From: Eonycteris spelaea
Lineage: Eukaryota > Chordata > Mammalia > Chiroptera > Pteropodidae
Assembly (NCBI GenBank): GCA_003508835.1
Contig: PUFA01000070.1
Coordinates: 9,065,001 to 9,129,000 of the forward strand
Direction: 5' to 3'
DNA: 64,000 bases
Shown here: one piece after another, positions 44,383 to 55,800 of the stretch
Numbering within the stretch: position 1 is the stretch's first letter
Layout of the letters: each line of letters begins with the position of its first letter
Program-made: the position numbers and the translations under genes
The notes under the pieces: generated by a model
What the model was told of the DNA's origin: nothing
Seen by the model: only the letters and a program-made list of their open reading frames with translations
The model's database searches: none

Positions 44383-45775
44383 TTAGGGGCTCAGGGCCGC
44401 TGCTCCATGGGCAAAGACCCGGGCAGCTATAGCCACGAAGGCCTGGAGGCTGCGAAGAATCTTGAGGCGGAGAAGGAGGCGCTGCCATGGTTGGCTAGGA
44501 CTGGGGCTTGGAGTCTGCTCAGTCTCCCAGTGGTGCCCCTCAGTCTGAAAAGACAGGACACAATTAGAGAGGACTCTAAATTCTTCATCACCCAGTCTGT
44601 CAGAGACTGCAAGCCACCAACTCCAGATGCCTAATTCATACCTGCAAGAGTTGCCTGAGACCCAAGGGAGGCATGAAGCTGGATCACAGGGCCACTGGAG
44701 AGCAAAGAAGGCTCTCCTGTGAAAATGTCTGAGCCTAGCAGCCTCTCGTAAAAAACCAGGCCCTGGTGGATCCTTTGCAAGCAGGACTGGGGAGAAAAGA
44801 AAGCAGTGAGAGAAAATGGATAACCTCTTCCCACTTCATTCACCAAAGATCCATGCAGTTCTTTGCCATTCTTAGACACTACTATGATCTGAATGTTTGT
44901 GTCCCCATAAAATTCATATGTTGAGATCCTAACCCTTAATGTGATGTCAGGAGGTGGGGCCTTATAGGGAGGTGATTAGGTCATGAGGGCGGAGCCCTCA
45001 TGAATGGGATTAATGCCCTATAAAAGAGACCCAGGGAGCACCCTAGCTCCTTCCGTCATATGAGGATACAATGAGAACTCTGCAACCTGGAAAAGGGCCG
45101 TTACCCAATCATACTGGCACCCTGATTTCCTTGGGTATGGACCTGGAGATTCACTTCTCACAGTCACCAGAACTGTGAGAAATTTCTTTTGTTTATAAAG
45201 ACCCAGTCTGTGGTATGTTGTTATAACAGCTTGAACAGACAAGGACAAATAGAACTTTTACTAATTTACCATCATCATGTCAAGATATGTCCCCTCTTCC
45301 CTGTGGCCCAGCCTCATCTTAGTACCTGACTATTGTCGCTGAGACCTTGAGGATCACAACCATCCTCACACTGGATATGGGGAACATCATTTGTAGTCTC
45401 GTTATCTCCCTCTTCTCTTGGTAGATCCTGGAATGGAGGAGAGGTTGGGAAGAGAGAAATAAAATATGTACTTTTGAACTCCACCTGAACCCTCAGGCCC
45501 ATGTCTTTCCCAGGAACCCTAACCCTCTAGCTTCTACCCAAGACCACAGTCTTCTACTGCAGCCTTGGAGAGCTTGGAGAGACTCCTGTTTGGTTCCAGA
45601 GGCTGCCACTCACCACATGTCCCATCGGTGGATGTGCACTCCAGGCCAGTGTGCAGAGCTTCTGTGAGAGCTGCTGGCACCGAGCCCAGGCAGGGCTGCT
45701 GCTTTCGGGCACAGCCCGGCCCAAAGCAGTGTAGGCCAGCAGTAGCAGCAGCATCACAGCTCTACTCCCCAGCAT
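44383..45775 (-). CDS. IL23A: Interleukin-23 subunit alpha (p19)
   Basis: p19 is a secreted four-helix cytokine that disulfide-bonds to IL12B p40 to form IL-23, which drives Th17 responses. Exons on the minus strand: 45614-45775, 45326-45427, 44642-44786, 44383-44544 (stop). The signal peptide is [19 protein letters not shown]. Helix A contains [16 protein letters not shown]. Exon 2 carries [13 protein letters not shown] with the Cys that pairs with p40. Exon 3 carries [20 protein letters not shown]. Exon 4 ends with [20 protein letters not shown]. Exon 3 is 145 bp where 147 are expected: a two-base loss near 44665-44670 after the HASL codons shifts the frame, though exon 4 is intact in its own frame. 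The product would be about 190 residues against 189 in human. Exon 2 encodes GDNETT, a potential N-glycosylation sequon not present in human. A MaLR-type LTR sits in intron 2. Confidence 0.92.
44880..45245 (+). mobile_element. Solitary ERVL-MaLR-type LTR
   Basis: The sequence follows a common old mammalian LTR: TGATCTGAATGTTTGTGTCC, GGAGGTGGGGCCTTATAGGG, GATTAGGTCATGAGGGCGGA, a CCCTATAAAAGAGACCC TATA-like region, and an end CAGCTTGAACAGACAAGGAC. No internal viral genes are present. It lies in IL23A intron 2, opposite in orientation to the gene. Confidence 0.7.
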
Positions 45776-45954
45776 CTCGGTGCCTGTTTCTCAAGTTTGG
45801 CTGGCTCTTTGCCTTACACCAGTCCCTGTGGAATCTCTGCCCACTTCCCCTTGCTCTGAGCTTGAGTCCTTTGTTCTGCGCGTCTCTGGTTTGGTTCCCT
45901 CTGTTCGCCAAGGTTCTGAGCTGCTTCTCTTGTTTTTCTCCCCTGTCTCTGAGT

Positions 45955-46014
45955 CTTTTTAAGGTCCCTGCATTGTAATACTAGCAGGTGACTCAACAGC
46001 AGGTGGGATTCCCC
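45955..46014 (-). promoter_or_regulatory. IL23A: IL23A core promoter with NF-kB and AP-1 sites
   Basis: On the minus strand a perfect kB site GGGGAATCCC (46005-46014) is followed by a perfect AP-1 site TGAGTCA (45989-45995) and a TATA-like CCTTAAAAAG (45955-45964). They lie about 180-240 bases upstream of the start codon at 45775. NF-kB (c-Rel) and AP-1/ATF control of p19 is established; site use here is inferred. Confidence 0.6.
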
Positions 46015-46019
46015 TCCCT

Positions 46020-48580
46020 GCATCATTCTCCTCCATGGGGAGCCCAGGTATGCAGCCTCAGTTCCAGGGGAAATGACTCGTGTGGTTGCTGTGGCTGGAG
46101 GCCTGGGATGGGAACATATGTGTAATGCTCTCCAGGAATCGAAATGGCTATAGAAGCCTGTGGGGGTGGGACTAACAAATATTTAAATGAATCTAGTCTC
46201 AAGTTCCTTCCTGTTTAACCTTTTCCTCATCTTTTTGCCTCTCAAAACTATAAACCACCCACCCCCGACCCGAAACCTAATTTCCTCACCTCCTGCTGCC
46301 TGAGGAAAAACCAAAACAGAAGCATTCATCTCCCAATGACATGGCAAGCTCAGTTTGGAATGAAGTATGATTTCCACCAGACGCCCTCTATCTAAAAATA
46401 AGGGGTTTTTTTCTCCATTGGGAACAGTGTTATTTTAACTGGGAGAGAGAATGGACATGAAGGCACTTTGAGAACTAGGCAGCTATATAAAGTACTATAT
46501 AAAGTGTTACTGTTTCCTCATTTCAGGCCTCACTGTGGAGGGTAGGAGGGCTGTTGGAGGGAGGGAATTGTTGCTAAGAATCATCTGATTCTTCAACCTT
46601 AGTGGTCCAAAGCTTCATGGGCTCTGTGGGATTCAGCTGTGGTTCTTTTGGGACACCGGTGTAAGCAAGGGCTAGAAGTCCAATTTAGATATTGCAGCTC
46701 CTACGCCATGCATAAGAAGTCCAGGAGCTCTGGGTGGTTGAAGGTGCACAATGTCAACGACTCTGGCCAGTCCTTCAGCCTGTTGCATCCATGGGTAAAA
46801 TCCGTTGACACTGATTTCATCACCCTCCCTGATGCAACATCCAGCTGAGAGTGTGAGGTTAGGCGTGGGAGTGGAGGGTGGTCCAAATCTGGGGCTGCCC
46901 CAACCCCAGTGGAGGGTCCCAGGACAATTTGGACGTCAGAATGAGGCCATGGGTGACCACACAGATAGCTCCCAAAGCCTCCCCAAGAAGTTGACCCTAT
47001 TCCTCTGAGAAACCCTTGACAGAGGTCTCCCTTAGAATAATTCAAAACTGCCCAGTGAAACTTCTGATTCAAATATGACTCTCTGGTAAATCCACCCTTT
47101 GGATAAAACATTTCCAGCATCAGAGAGGTTATCTCAGTTTGAGTGAGAAACGGTTGCCTCTCCCCACATACAGTGGATACACAAAATAAGGAAATTGGTG
47201 GTGGCATTGGAAGTAGGGGAGCTCACTTCACTTTTGTATAATGTGTCCTATGCTTTCTCACTGCTGGTCCCCTTCTGGGATCCCTGAAGTATAGGAGATG
47301 AAAGGTGAAAAGGAGGAGGAGGAAGTGGAGCCCTGGGAGATGGGATAAAAGGACAAGGGTGAGCTGGAAGCATGGTGCTCTGCTGCTTTGTTTCACTTCC
47401 TGGTGCTTCAGCAGTTGGGTAGGAAGCAAGGTTGGTGGGGCAATTGTGGGACTGTTGTGTGGCAGGAACTACTTCCAGGACTAGATCTGACCTGGACCTG
47501 CAGGGAGTCCTTGATGTCAGCAGGGCTTCAACCGTTATGCAAATCACACTTACAAGACATTCCTAAGTAGATTTTTCAATTGGATGCCCAGACTCCAAAT
47601 CTAATTGAAGTTCTCCCAGGTGATTAATAATAATGGATAATATATATCTGAGTCTCACTTTATGCCAAGTACTTGATCTAAGCACTTTTCATGTATTAAC
47701 CCATTTTAATTCTCGCAACAATCCAGTGAGATAGGTACTATTATTATCCCCATAAAACAGATGAGGAAACTGAGGCATAGAGATAAGTAACTTGTCCAAG
47801 ATCAGCTAAGTGGCCAGAATTCCAGTGCAGACAATCTGGCTTCCCATCCTGCATTCTCAATCGTTCCATTATTTTAGACACTATGAGGAAACACAGAGCA
47901 TCTTTATAAAGCAACTCATTTAGCCCAGTTATCTCTGGGCATCTCAGGCCCTGCATTCTCGTGGGTCTGTGAAGTTTTTCTCAATTTGACTGTCTAGTTC
48001 TTCCAGCACCAATCATTTTGCAAGATTTTAAATCTAGGGACCTGTGAAATCAGATTTGAGAGACCCTTCGAGTTGTTTTCTCTCAGTCTATGACCTCTGA
48101 CAGAGATTAGGACCATGCTGAATCTGGAAGTCTAAATTCTGGGGTCTTTTTATGAAGGTCCAAGTACCGGTATTTACTGAGGGAAATGTATCTTCTGTAA
48201 GGAATTGTTTCTACCAAACAGGCCCTCTATGTGGCCTTTAGAAACTGAGCTAAAGTGCCTTGGAGACATCTCACAACTTGGATCCATTCCAAAACAGTTA
48301 AAGCTCAGAGTTAGGCCCCCCAAATCCTTCAGAATAACTGTCGACGTTAAATTTGTAAGACTATAAGGGAAAGCAAATGTCTCAATTTGCCGTGCTCCTG
48401 AGGAGTAATGTCCAGCTCCATGAGCTAGGGGAATTTGACAGTGAGGAGTCCTGTTCCCTGGGAATATCACCGGTGCCTGGGGAGGTCATAATCACAGATG
48501 GGAGTTTCAGATGGATGTTGTTAGAATAGTAGAAGATGCAGCTGCTTGGGCCGTGTTATCATACTGGCTCCTGCTTCCTT
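46020..48580. other. IL23A-PAN2 intergenic region
   Basis: No supported gene. A MIR lies at about 47635-47855. A 168-codon open frame on the minus strand (46701-47207) has no recognised homology. Confidence 0.5.
47635..47855 (-). repeat. MIR element
   Basis: Reverse MIR order is clear: CACTTTTCATGTATTAACCC, AGATAGGTACTATTATTATC, GATGAGGAAACTGAGGCATA, then AACTTGTCCAAGATCAGCTA. Confidence 0.9.
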
Positions 48581-48589
48581 ATATCTGTA

Positions 48590-49300
48590 AATGACAGGAA
48601 ATGCCAGCGAGTTTCGGGGGGTCAGCGGCGACGGAGTGGCTTACAAGAGCACCGCATAAAGAGGGGGTGGACTGAACCACTCTGGGAATACCCAGCAGTC
48701 GATTCCTAGTAGTTTGCCTTGGGCGTCTCTTATTATAGTTCCTAAAGTTCAGAGTGCATGAAAGTTCGGTTTCCAAACTGGCATTCTCTAATGTTGTTCA
48801 ACGAAGATTTAAAAGAAAAGAGGTTACTTTTTAACAACATATGTCAAATACAACCAGGACTTGACGACATTTGTCCCTTTCGGCACGCCGTAACCCTTGT
48901 TCTTACCCAGAGCCTCCTCACTCTTCTCGCGGAGGCGTCTGCACTTGGCTCCTTCTGATTGGCTTAGGCGAGTTCCATTCCTGATTGGAAGCTGCGACTG
49001 AGAGCCCGCCTCCTTCCTGGTGCAGAGTTAGGTTGAGCGTGAGGCGCGGGGAGAAGTGGGGAAACTGGAATTTCCCACGGAGCTGACGGCGCTTGTTCTA
49101 CCCCTACTCGTTTAAATTCCACGCGCTCCAAAATATCCGCCATGGAGAAATCTTGGTAATGACTCAATCCCCGTAAGCATCCCAGGAACACATCTGACCC
49201 CTGCCCTAATCCCTCCCCGCCGCCGGGGGAGAATTCTGGGTAGTTGATTTCTCTGGTTCCCCCAGGGAATTCTGGGTAACTAGCCATTTCCATCACGTAC
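48590..49300 (+). promoter_or_regulatory. PAN2: PAN2 CpG promoter region
   Basis: CpG density rises here against both flanks (for example GGCGACGGAGTGGC near 48626, GAGGCGCGGGGAG near 49040, CCGCCGCCGG near 49217). PAN2 should start in this interval with a non-coding exon 1, but exon 1 limits cannot be fixed. The coding exon 2 acceptor is at 49753-49754. Confidence 0.5.
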
Positions 49301-49386
49301 CCCTACCCCATTGTGGGTAACTGGCCATACTTGTTTTCCCGTAGAGAATCCTGGGTAACATAACAGGGGATTCTGGGAAACTGACT
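49230..49386 (+). repeat. Five-copy GAATTCTGGGTAACT-like motif cluster
   Basis: Related 15-22 base motifs occur at 49230-49246, 49265-49286, 49309-49328, 49343-49364 and 49366-49386. The shared core is TTCTGGGTAACT, changed in single places per copy. Spacing is uneven (about 22-42 bases), unlike a simple tandem array. It sits in the promoter/intron 1 zone of PAN2. Confidence 0.75.
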
Positions 49387-49849
49387 TCTCTTGTTCTTAC
49401 CTCCCAACTCCCCTTTTTCTGAGGAATGAGCTCCTTATTAACCTCTATCTAATTCCTACTCCTGCAATTGCTGCTCCTTCCACTGATGGTTCAGAGATGA
49501 ACCAGGCAAGCGAGCAGGCCTGAAGAACTGAAAGGGAAGTCAAGGATTAGGTTAGATAGTAGGGTGGTGGGGACTACAGAGGGCCTAGAGGAGAAGAGGG
49601 ACAACACTTCTCTCACCTCTGCCCTGCTGTCTATCCCCTTCTTTCCTGCTTCCGACCCACCCGCCTCATCTTACTGCTGCCCATATAACCTAAAACACAC
49701 TAAATACAAGTACGTGGGCCTACCCCTGACTCAGCTACCTCTTTCCCTTTGCAGGCCAGGATGCCCACTGGTGCTATCCTGCTGAAGGTTGGGTCAGGTT
49801 TCTAAAGGGACTGTGGCAAGGTAGGGTGTAATCTGCTGCCGTCATCATC

Positions 49850-52800
49850 ATGAACTTCGAGGGTCTGGACCCTGGACTGGCAGAATATGCCCCAGCCATG
49901 CATTCTGCCCTGGACCCTGTCCTGGATGCCCACCTGAACCCAAGTCTGCTACAGAATGTGGAGCTGGACCCAGAGGGAGTGGCCTTGGAGGCTCTTCCTG
50001 TCCAGGAATCAGTGCACATTATGGAAGGTGTCTACTCTGAATTGCACAGTGTGGTGGCTGAAGTGGGTGTGCCTGTTTCCGTCTCCCACTTTGACTTGCA
50101 CGAGGAGATGCTGTGGGTGGGAAGCCACGGGGTAAGAATTGTACCCCTTTGTAAAGGCTGAAAGGAGATGTTGGATGTGTTTTATCTGGGTTTAGCCCCA
50201 GGACAGCTGTTTTGCAGGGAGTCAGAGCTAAGTTGAGGTGATGAGAATTAGTTAGATCTCTAAGTCAAGCCAAAAGGAAGGGAGTGGAGAGAGAAAGAGG
50301 GAGTCATGGAATCCAGGGATGGTATGTAGGTGTTCTTTTTCAGGCAGCATTCCACTTCTACCACAGTTTGCCCATTCCATGCTTTGATTAATTTGGATAA
50401 GTGTACCCATCAGTCTGTAGCCATCCAAATCCAATATCTAATGCCCCTCCACGGTATTCCATTTTTTTTTTTAAATTATAGAATGTTTAATGCATGTTTC
50501 TGTATATCTTACATGGACTCTTTCTGTCTTCTCTGCCTGATTTTAATCTCAGAGCAGTTATCAGTGTTGATTTTTTAAAAATATGTATCCATACTGCCAG
50601 TACACTAGGGAGCCTGAAGATTTTATAAGAAATAACATGCTAGCCTTGATTTACTAATTTACCTTCCATAAGGTATGAATCGTTTTTCTATTGGAAAGAA
50701 TGAATTTCTTTTGGTAGTATGTTCATTTCAATGGGCAGTATCTACTGCTATGCAGACTCAGGAAATAAAGCTGAATAAAACATAAGCCTTGCCCTCAAGG
50801 AGTTTACAGGACAGTGAGGAAAAAGACATAAACAGATAATTATGGTACTTTAGAAGAAACTGAACTGCTTGACTTAATAATTATGAATTTAGGATGTAAA
50901 CTACTAAATGCCAGTGTGAAAATAGATACTGGGTGCTGGTGAGCATAGAGGAGAGTCAGAGGACCTCAAGAAGAAAGTGACACCTGAACTGAGTCTTGAG
51001 AGGTGAGTAGAAGTCAGGTGAATAAGAGAGGAAAATGCTATCTTGGTGAAAGCAATGGGGGTAAACAAAGGTAATACACAGCATAGTGATTGTAGAGTGC
51101 TAGAACTACAAGCAGTTAGTGTTTACTGGAAGATGAAACGGAAAAGTTAGACATTTCTTCATTCAGCCAGTGTTTTTTGAGCACCTACTAGGTGCCAAAC
51201 CTTGCTCTGGGGTCTGGGCTTGGAATAAGCATTTTAAAAAGGCAACAAAAATACATTTATAATGTATCAGGTGTTGGGAAAATTAATTGGATAAGAGTTG
51301 AGTTAATGAAGAGTAGGAGATGTTGCTACTTCAGATAGATGGTCAGGGAAAGTTTCTCTGATAAAGTCACATTTGAGTAGAGACCAGGAGATGCAGGCCA
51401 GGTTGTCCATTCTAAGCTATCTTGGAGGGAGGGAGCCATGTAGACATCTGGGGGAAGACTATTCTAGAAAAACCTCATATGCTATGTTAAAAGAGTTTGG
51501 ACTTCATCCTTCAGGCCACCAGACATTTTTATGCAGAATGACAAGGTCCATTTTGCATCTTCGGTGCAGTACTGAGGTAGCAGTATAGAGTTGATTTAAG
51601 CAGGACGAGGTAGGACTCTTAAGGTCAGGGTGTAGGCTGTTATAGTAGTTCACATAAAATATGATGAAGGCCTGAGTGAAGCACTGTAGAGATGCTTATA
51701 TGAGAGCAGATTTGGAAAATATTTAGGAAGTAAAATAAAAAAGACAAGTTAACTCCAGTGATTTGGTCCACTATGTAGATCATGGTACCGTAGAGAATAC
51801 AGAAGAACTGAAATGGTGTAAAAATGGTGAATTTAGTTTAGGGATGTAATGAGTTTGAGGTTCTTGTGGGATATCTAAGAAGAGATGTTTAGTAGGTATT
51901 TGGATGTTTAAGTCTGAAGCTTAAGGCAGTGGTCTGGGTTAGGGAAGAAAATTAGGATTTATCAGTTTTAAAATGGATGGTTGAACTTTGAGAGTAGATG
52001 AGATTACCTAGAAAAATAAGTAGAGTGAGAAGATAGTGGACTGGGAATAGCCATGTTTAAAGAGTAGCCAGAAGGGAAGCACATAAACAGAGGGTATGAT
52101 GAGCTAAGTCAGGAGAGAAGCCAGGAGTGAATGAAATCATAGGAGCCAAGGGTAGAATGAGTTTCACATTCTCTCTTTTCCAGCCTTTGACCCACAGTAC
52201 ACATTTCCCACATTGTTGATAGAGATTAAGACTTGACTGTGGAACATAAGAAAGCCAGCTGGCCAGTGAAGGATTGGACCTACGTCCCTGAGCCGAACAC
52301 TGTTCTAATTAACTAAGCCATAACCTTTCAGCAGAGTCATTGTGAGGATAAAATGAGGCAGAGTTTACAATAGTACTTTGTAAAGTGTTGAACAAATATA
52401 AGATGGTATTGTCCGTCTTATTTGTCACTAAGATTGGTGTCTACCCTTATATCTTTGTCGCTGCTAGCCAGAAAGGCCAGGAAGCAAGAATGGAAAGAAA
52501 GCTGAGCAATGTCTAGTCCCTGACTTGTATCTGGGATGGCCCTGCGCCTCCACTCTGGGGGTGTCTCATCTTTTTGTTCCCTACAGGGTCATGCCACTTC
52601 ATTTTTTGGTCCAGCCTTGGAGCGCTACTCATCCTTTCAGGTCAATGGTAGTGATGACATTCGGCAAATTCAGAGCCTGGAGAATGGTATCCTTTTTCTC
52701 ACCAAGAACAACCTCAAGTATATGGCCCGTGGTGGCCTCATTATATTTGATTACTTGTAAGTGGCTCTCAGCTCTATCTCAGAAAGGGGGTCCCTCATAG

Positions 52801-55800
52801 AGTGGGAAGGCTAAAGGATTGGAAGCTTTTCAGACCCTGGCCTCATAGCCTTTCCTCTCCCTCACAGGCTGGATGAGAATGAGGATATGCACAGTCTCCT
52901 GCTGACTGACAGCAGCACACTACTGGTTGGTGGGCTGCAGAACCACATTTTGGAGATTGACCTTAATACTGTCCAGGAGACTCAGAAGGTACAAGCATGG
53001 GGCACGAAAAACCCAAGCAGAGTCTAAGTTTATTATGGCAGGGGCAGTGGATAATACCTGAGCTGGGAACATACCTAAGATGTGTGTGCAACCTTTCTGT
53101 TCTTTTGGTTTGTAGGAAGAATCATTTTTACTGATTTCTCTTGCTTTTCTCCCCAGTATGCAGTCGAGACACCTGGAGTCACCATCATGAGACAGTCAAA
53201 CCGCTTCTTCTTCTGTGGCCACACATCTGGCAAAGTGGCTAAGTTCCATTTTTCCTCCCTGTTTCACCAAATATGTGACTGGGCTCATCCTTTCCCTCAA
53301 TTGTGGGGCTGTGGTTGGGGGGAAAGGAAGAGTGAATTGATTCCTATCCTGCCATGTTATACTCTGAGATTATCTTTCAGCCTGATGTTTTCTGTTGTAA
53401 CTAGGTGTCTTAGGGGCAAAAGGGTAAACAAGAGTTCTCTCTGGGGTCCCTTCCAGCTCTTGGCTTCCCTTTTTGCTCTTTCTGTGGTTTAATTGCCCAT
53501 ATCCTAGAGCCATAGTTCTTTTTAGGGACAGGGTTAGGTAGGTGACAGGTACTTTCTGATAGCAGCTTTGGTAGCTAACCCAATTATCTCTTCTTCAGAT
53601 CTCCCTGCGAGACCTTCGTACTTTTAAGGTGGAACATGAGTTCGATGCTTTCTCAGGGAGTCTATCAGATTTTGATGTGCATGGCAACCTGTTGGCCTCC
53701 TGTGGCTTCTCCAGCCGCCTCACCGGCCTTGCGTGTGACCGTTTCCTCAAGGTGTATGATCTGCGCATGATGCGTGCCATCACACCACTTCAAGTACATG
53801 TGGATCCTGCCTTTTTGCGCTTCATCCCTACATATACTTCTCGTCTTGCTATCATCTCCCAGTCGGGTATGAAGGGGCTGTAAGATGGTGTGAAAGGGGT
53901 TGATTAGCAAAGGAGAACTAGGCGCCAGAAGGAGTATACTCCCAGGAACTTCTTTGTTGGGGGAAAAGTAACCTTTCAGCAGGGCATGCAGGTCTCGCTT
54001 AGGTTTGGTCAGAGATTAAAGTTTTTATTTTCTCCCTGGGTGTGAAGAACACAGAAAAAGATGAAAGTGGAACAAGCAAATCAATTGTAAAACTTCCCTT
54101 TGCTGCATAACAAACCTCACTGTGGTTTATGGGAAGTCATTAGATGGTGTTTTCTCTATCTCTAGGAATGGATTTGGAGCCCATCTTTCCTTGATACCAG
54201 GGGAAGAGGGTAGGAAGGGCACAAAAGGATGGTTTCCTTTTGCCTTACAGGGCTTGCTCAGTGGGCCTCTTCCTTCCTCCTAGGGCAATGCCAGTTTTGT
54301 GAGCCACAGGCCTGGCCAACCCAGCAGACATCTTTCATGTGAATCCTGTGGGACCTCTGCTGATGACATTTGATGTGTCAGCCAGCAAGCAGGCCCTGGC
54401 CTTTGGGGATTCTGAAGGCTGTGTGCACCTCTGGACTGACTCCCCTGAGCCTTCCTTCAACCCCTACTCCCGGGAAACTGAGTTTGCTTTGCCCTGTCTT
54501 GTGGACTCACTGCCTCCTCTGGACTGGAGCCAGGACCTGCTGCCTCTTTCTCTCATCCCTGTCCCACTCACCACTGACACTCTTCTATCCGATTGGCCTG
54601 CTGCTAACTCTGCTCCAGCTCCCAGGTTGTATCTCTAATCTGGGCCAAAAGAGGGGAGGGGAAAAGGGCTGAGATACTGGGATTCTCTGCAAGCCCTGTT
54701 ATTATTGTGCTTTTTTCCTGATTGATGCCTACCTTCAGTATTTTCTTTTTTTCTGGCCCCTTGGGGATTGGGGATCGGGCAGATACTACAACCTTCAAGA
54801 CCTAGAAATATGATATATTATAGGCGAGCACCCCCTGTGGACGCAGAGATTCTACGCACCATGAAGAAGGTGGGCTTCATTGGCTATGCCCCCAACCCCC
54901 GCACCAGGCTTCGTAATCAGGTATGTTCAGAGGAGAGGTCAGCCCCTCTCCACCCAGCCCACTGGCATTTCTCCCATCCTTTTCCTTTATTAGTCTTCAG
55001 TAGTTTTTGTTTTCAGTCAGTAAAGGTTTTTTTTGAAGCCTACTAAATTGAGAGTACTATAAAGGTAGGTTTTAGGGAGGATTCAGAGACATAAAAGATA
55101 GAGTCCCTGCTCTTAAGTAGTATTTGGTTGATGAAAATAGGATCTACCCATAATGAATTATTTACGTTCCGTTGTTAAATGCTGGGGGGGATGTCATAAG
55201 CATTCATTGCCCGAGCTTTTTGGAGGGAAAATTTTACTCTGGGCTAGAGTGGTCAGGGAAGGCATACTAAGAGAGGTGGATATTGAGCTGGAGAGTTGAC
55301 ACATGGGTAAGTAGAAATAACAGCAGAGCATGTTCAAGATGAAAGATCAGTGTTAGTAAAGGTCTCAAGAGCCATAACTACGAAAAGGGTACCTGATGGA
55401 GACTATAGAATCTGGCTGGAGTGGCTGTCAGTATTGGGAAATAGCAAGATTAGGGTTGGAAAGGGCATGATTGTAAGGCCTTGAAATCCAATGTATGGTC
55501 GAAGGAGTGATGCACTGAAAGGGACAGTTTGGGAGGATTAGTTAGGTTGCGCTATGCTGTACAGAGTGAACATGTGGGGAGCCCAGTGTGGAAGCCATCA
55601 CAGTTGTTCAGCTGTGGTGAGGTAGGGTGATAGCATTGGGAATGAAAAAGAAGCAGTGAATGCCGAAAACCCTATAAAAAAAATCAGAAGGTTGAGAACT
55701 TGGTGTCTGTTTCAATGTTGGGATAAGGGTAGGGGGAACAAAAGATGTCTTAAGACATCTAACAATGTTACCTCTTTTTAAAAATTCTAGATTCCTTACC

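Noticed and set aside
46701..47207. 168-codon ATG-started frame on the minus strand between IL23A and PAN2
   Set aside because: No recognised domain, no splice or promoter context, and composition like the surrounding non-coding DNA. Kept only as an unexplained open frame.
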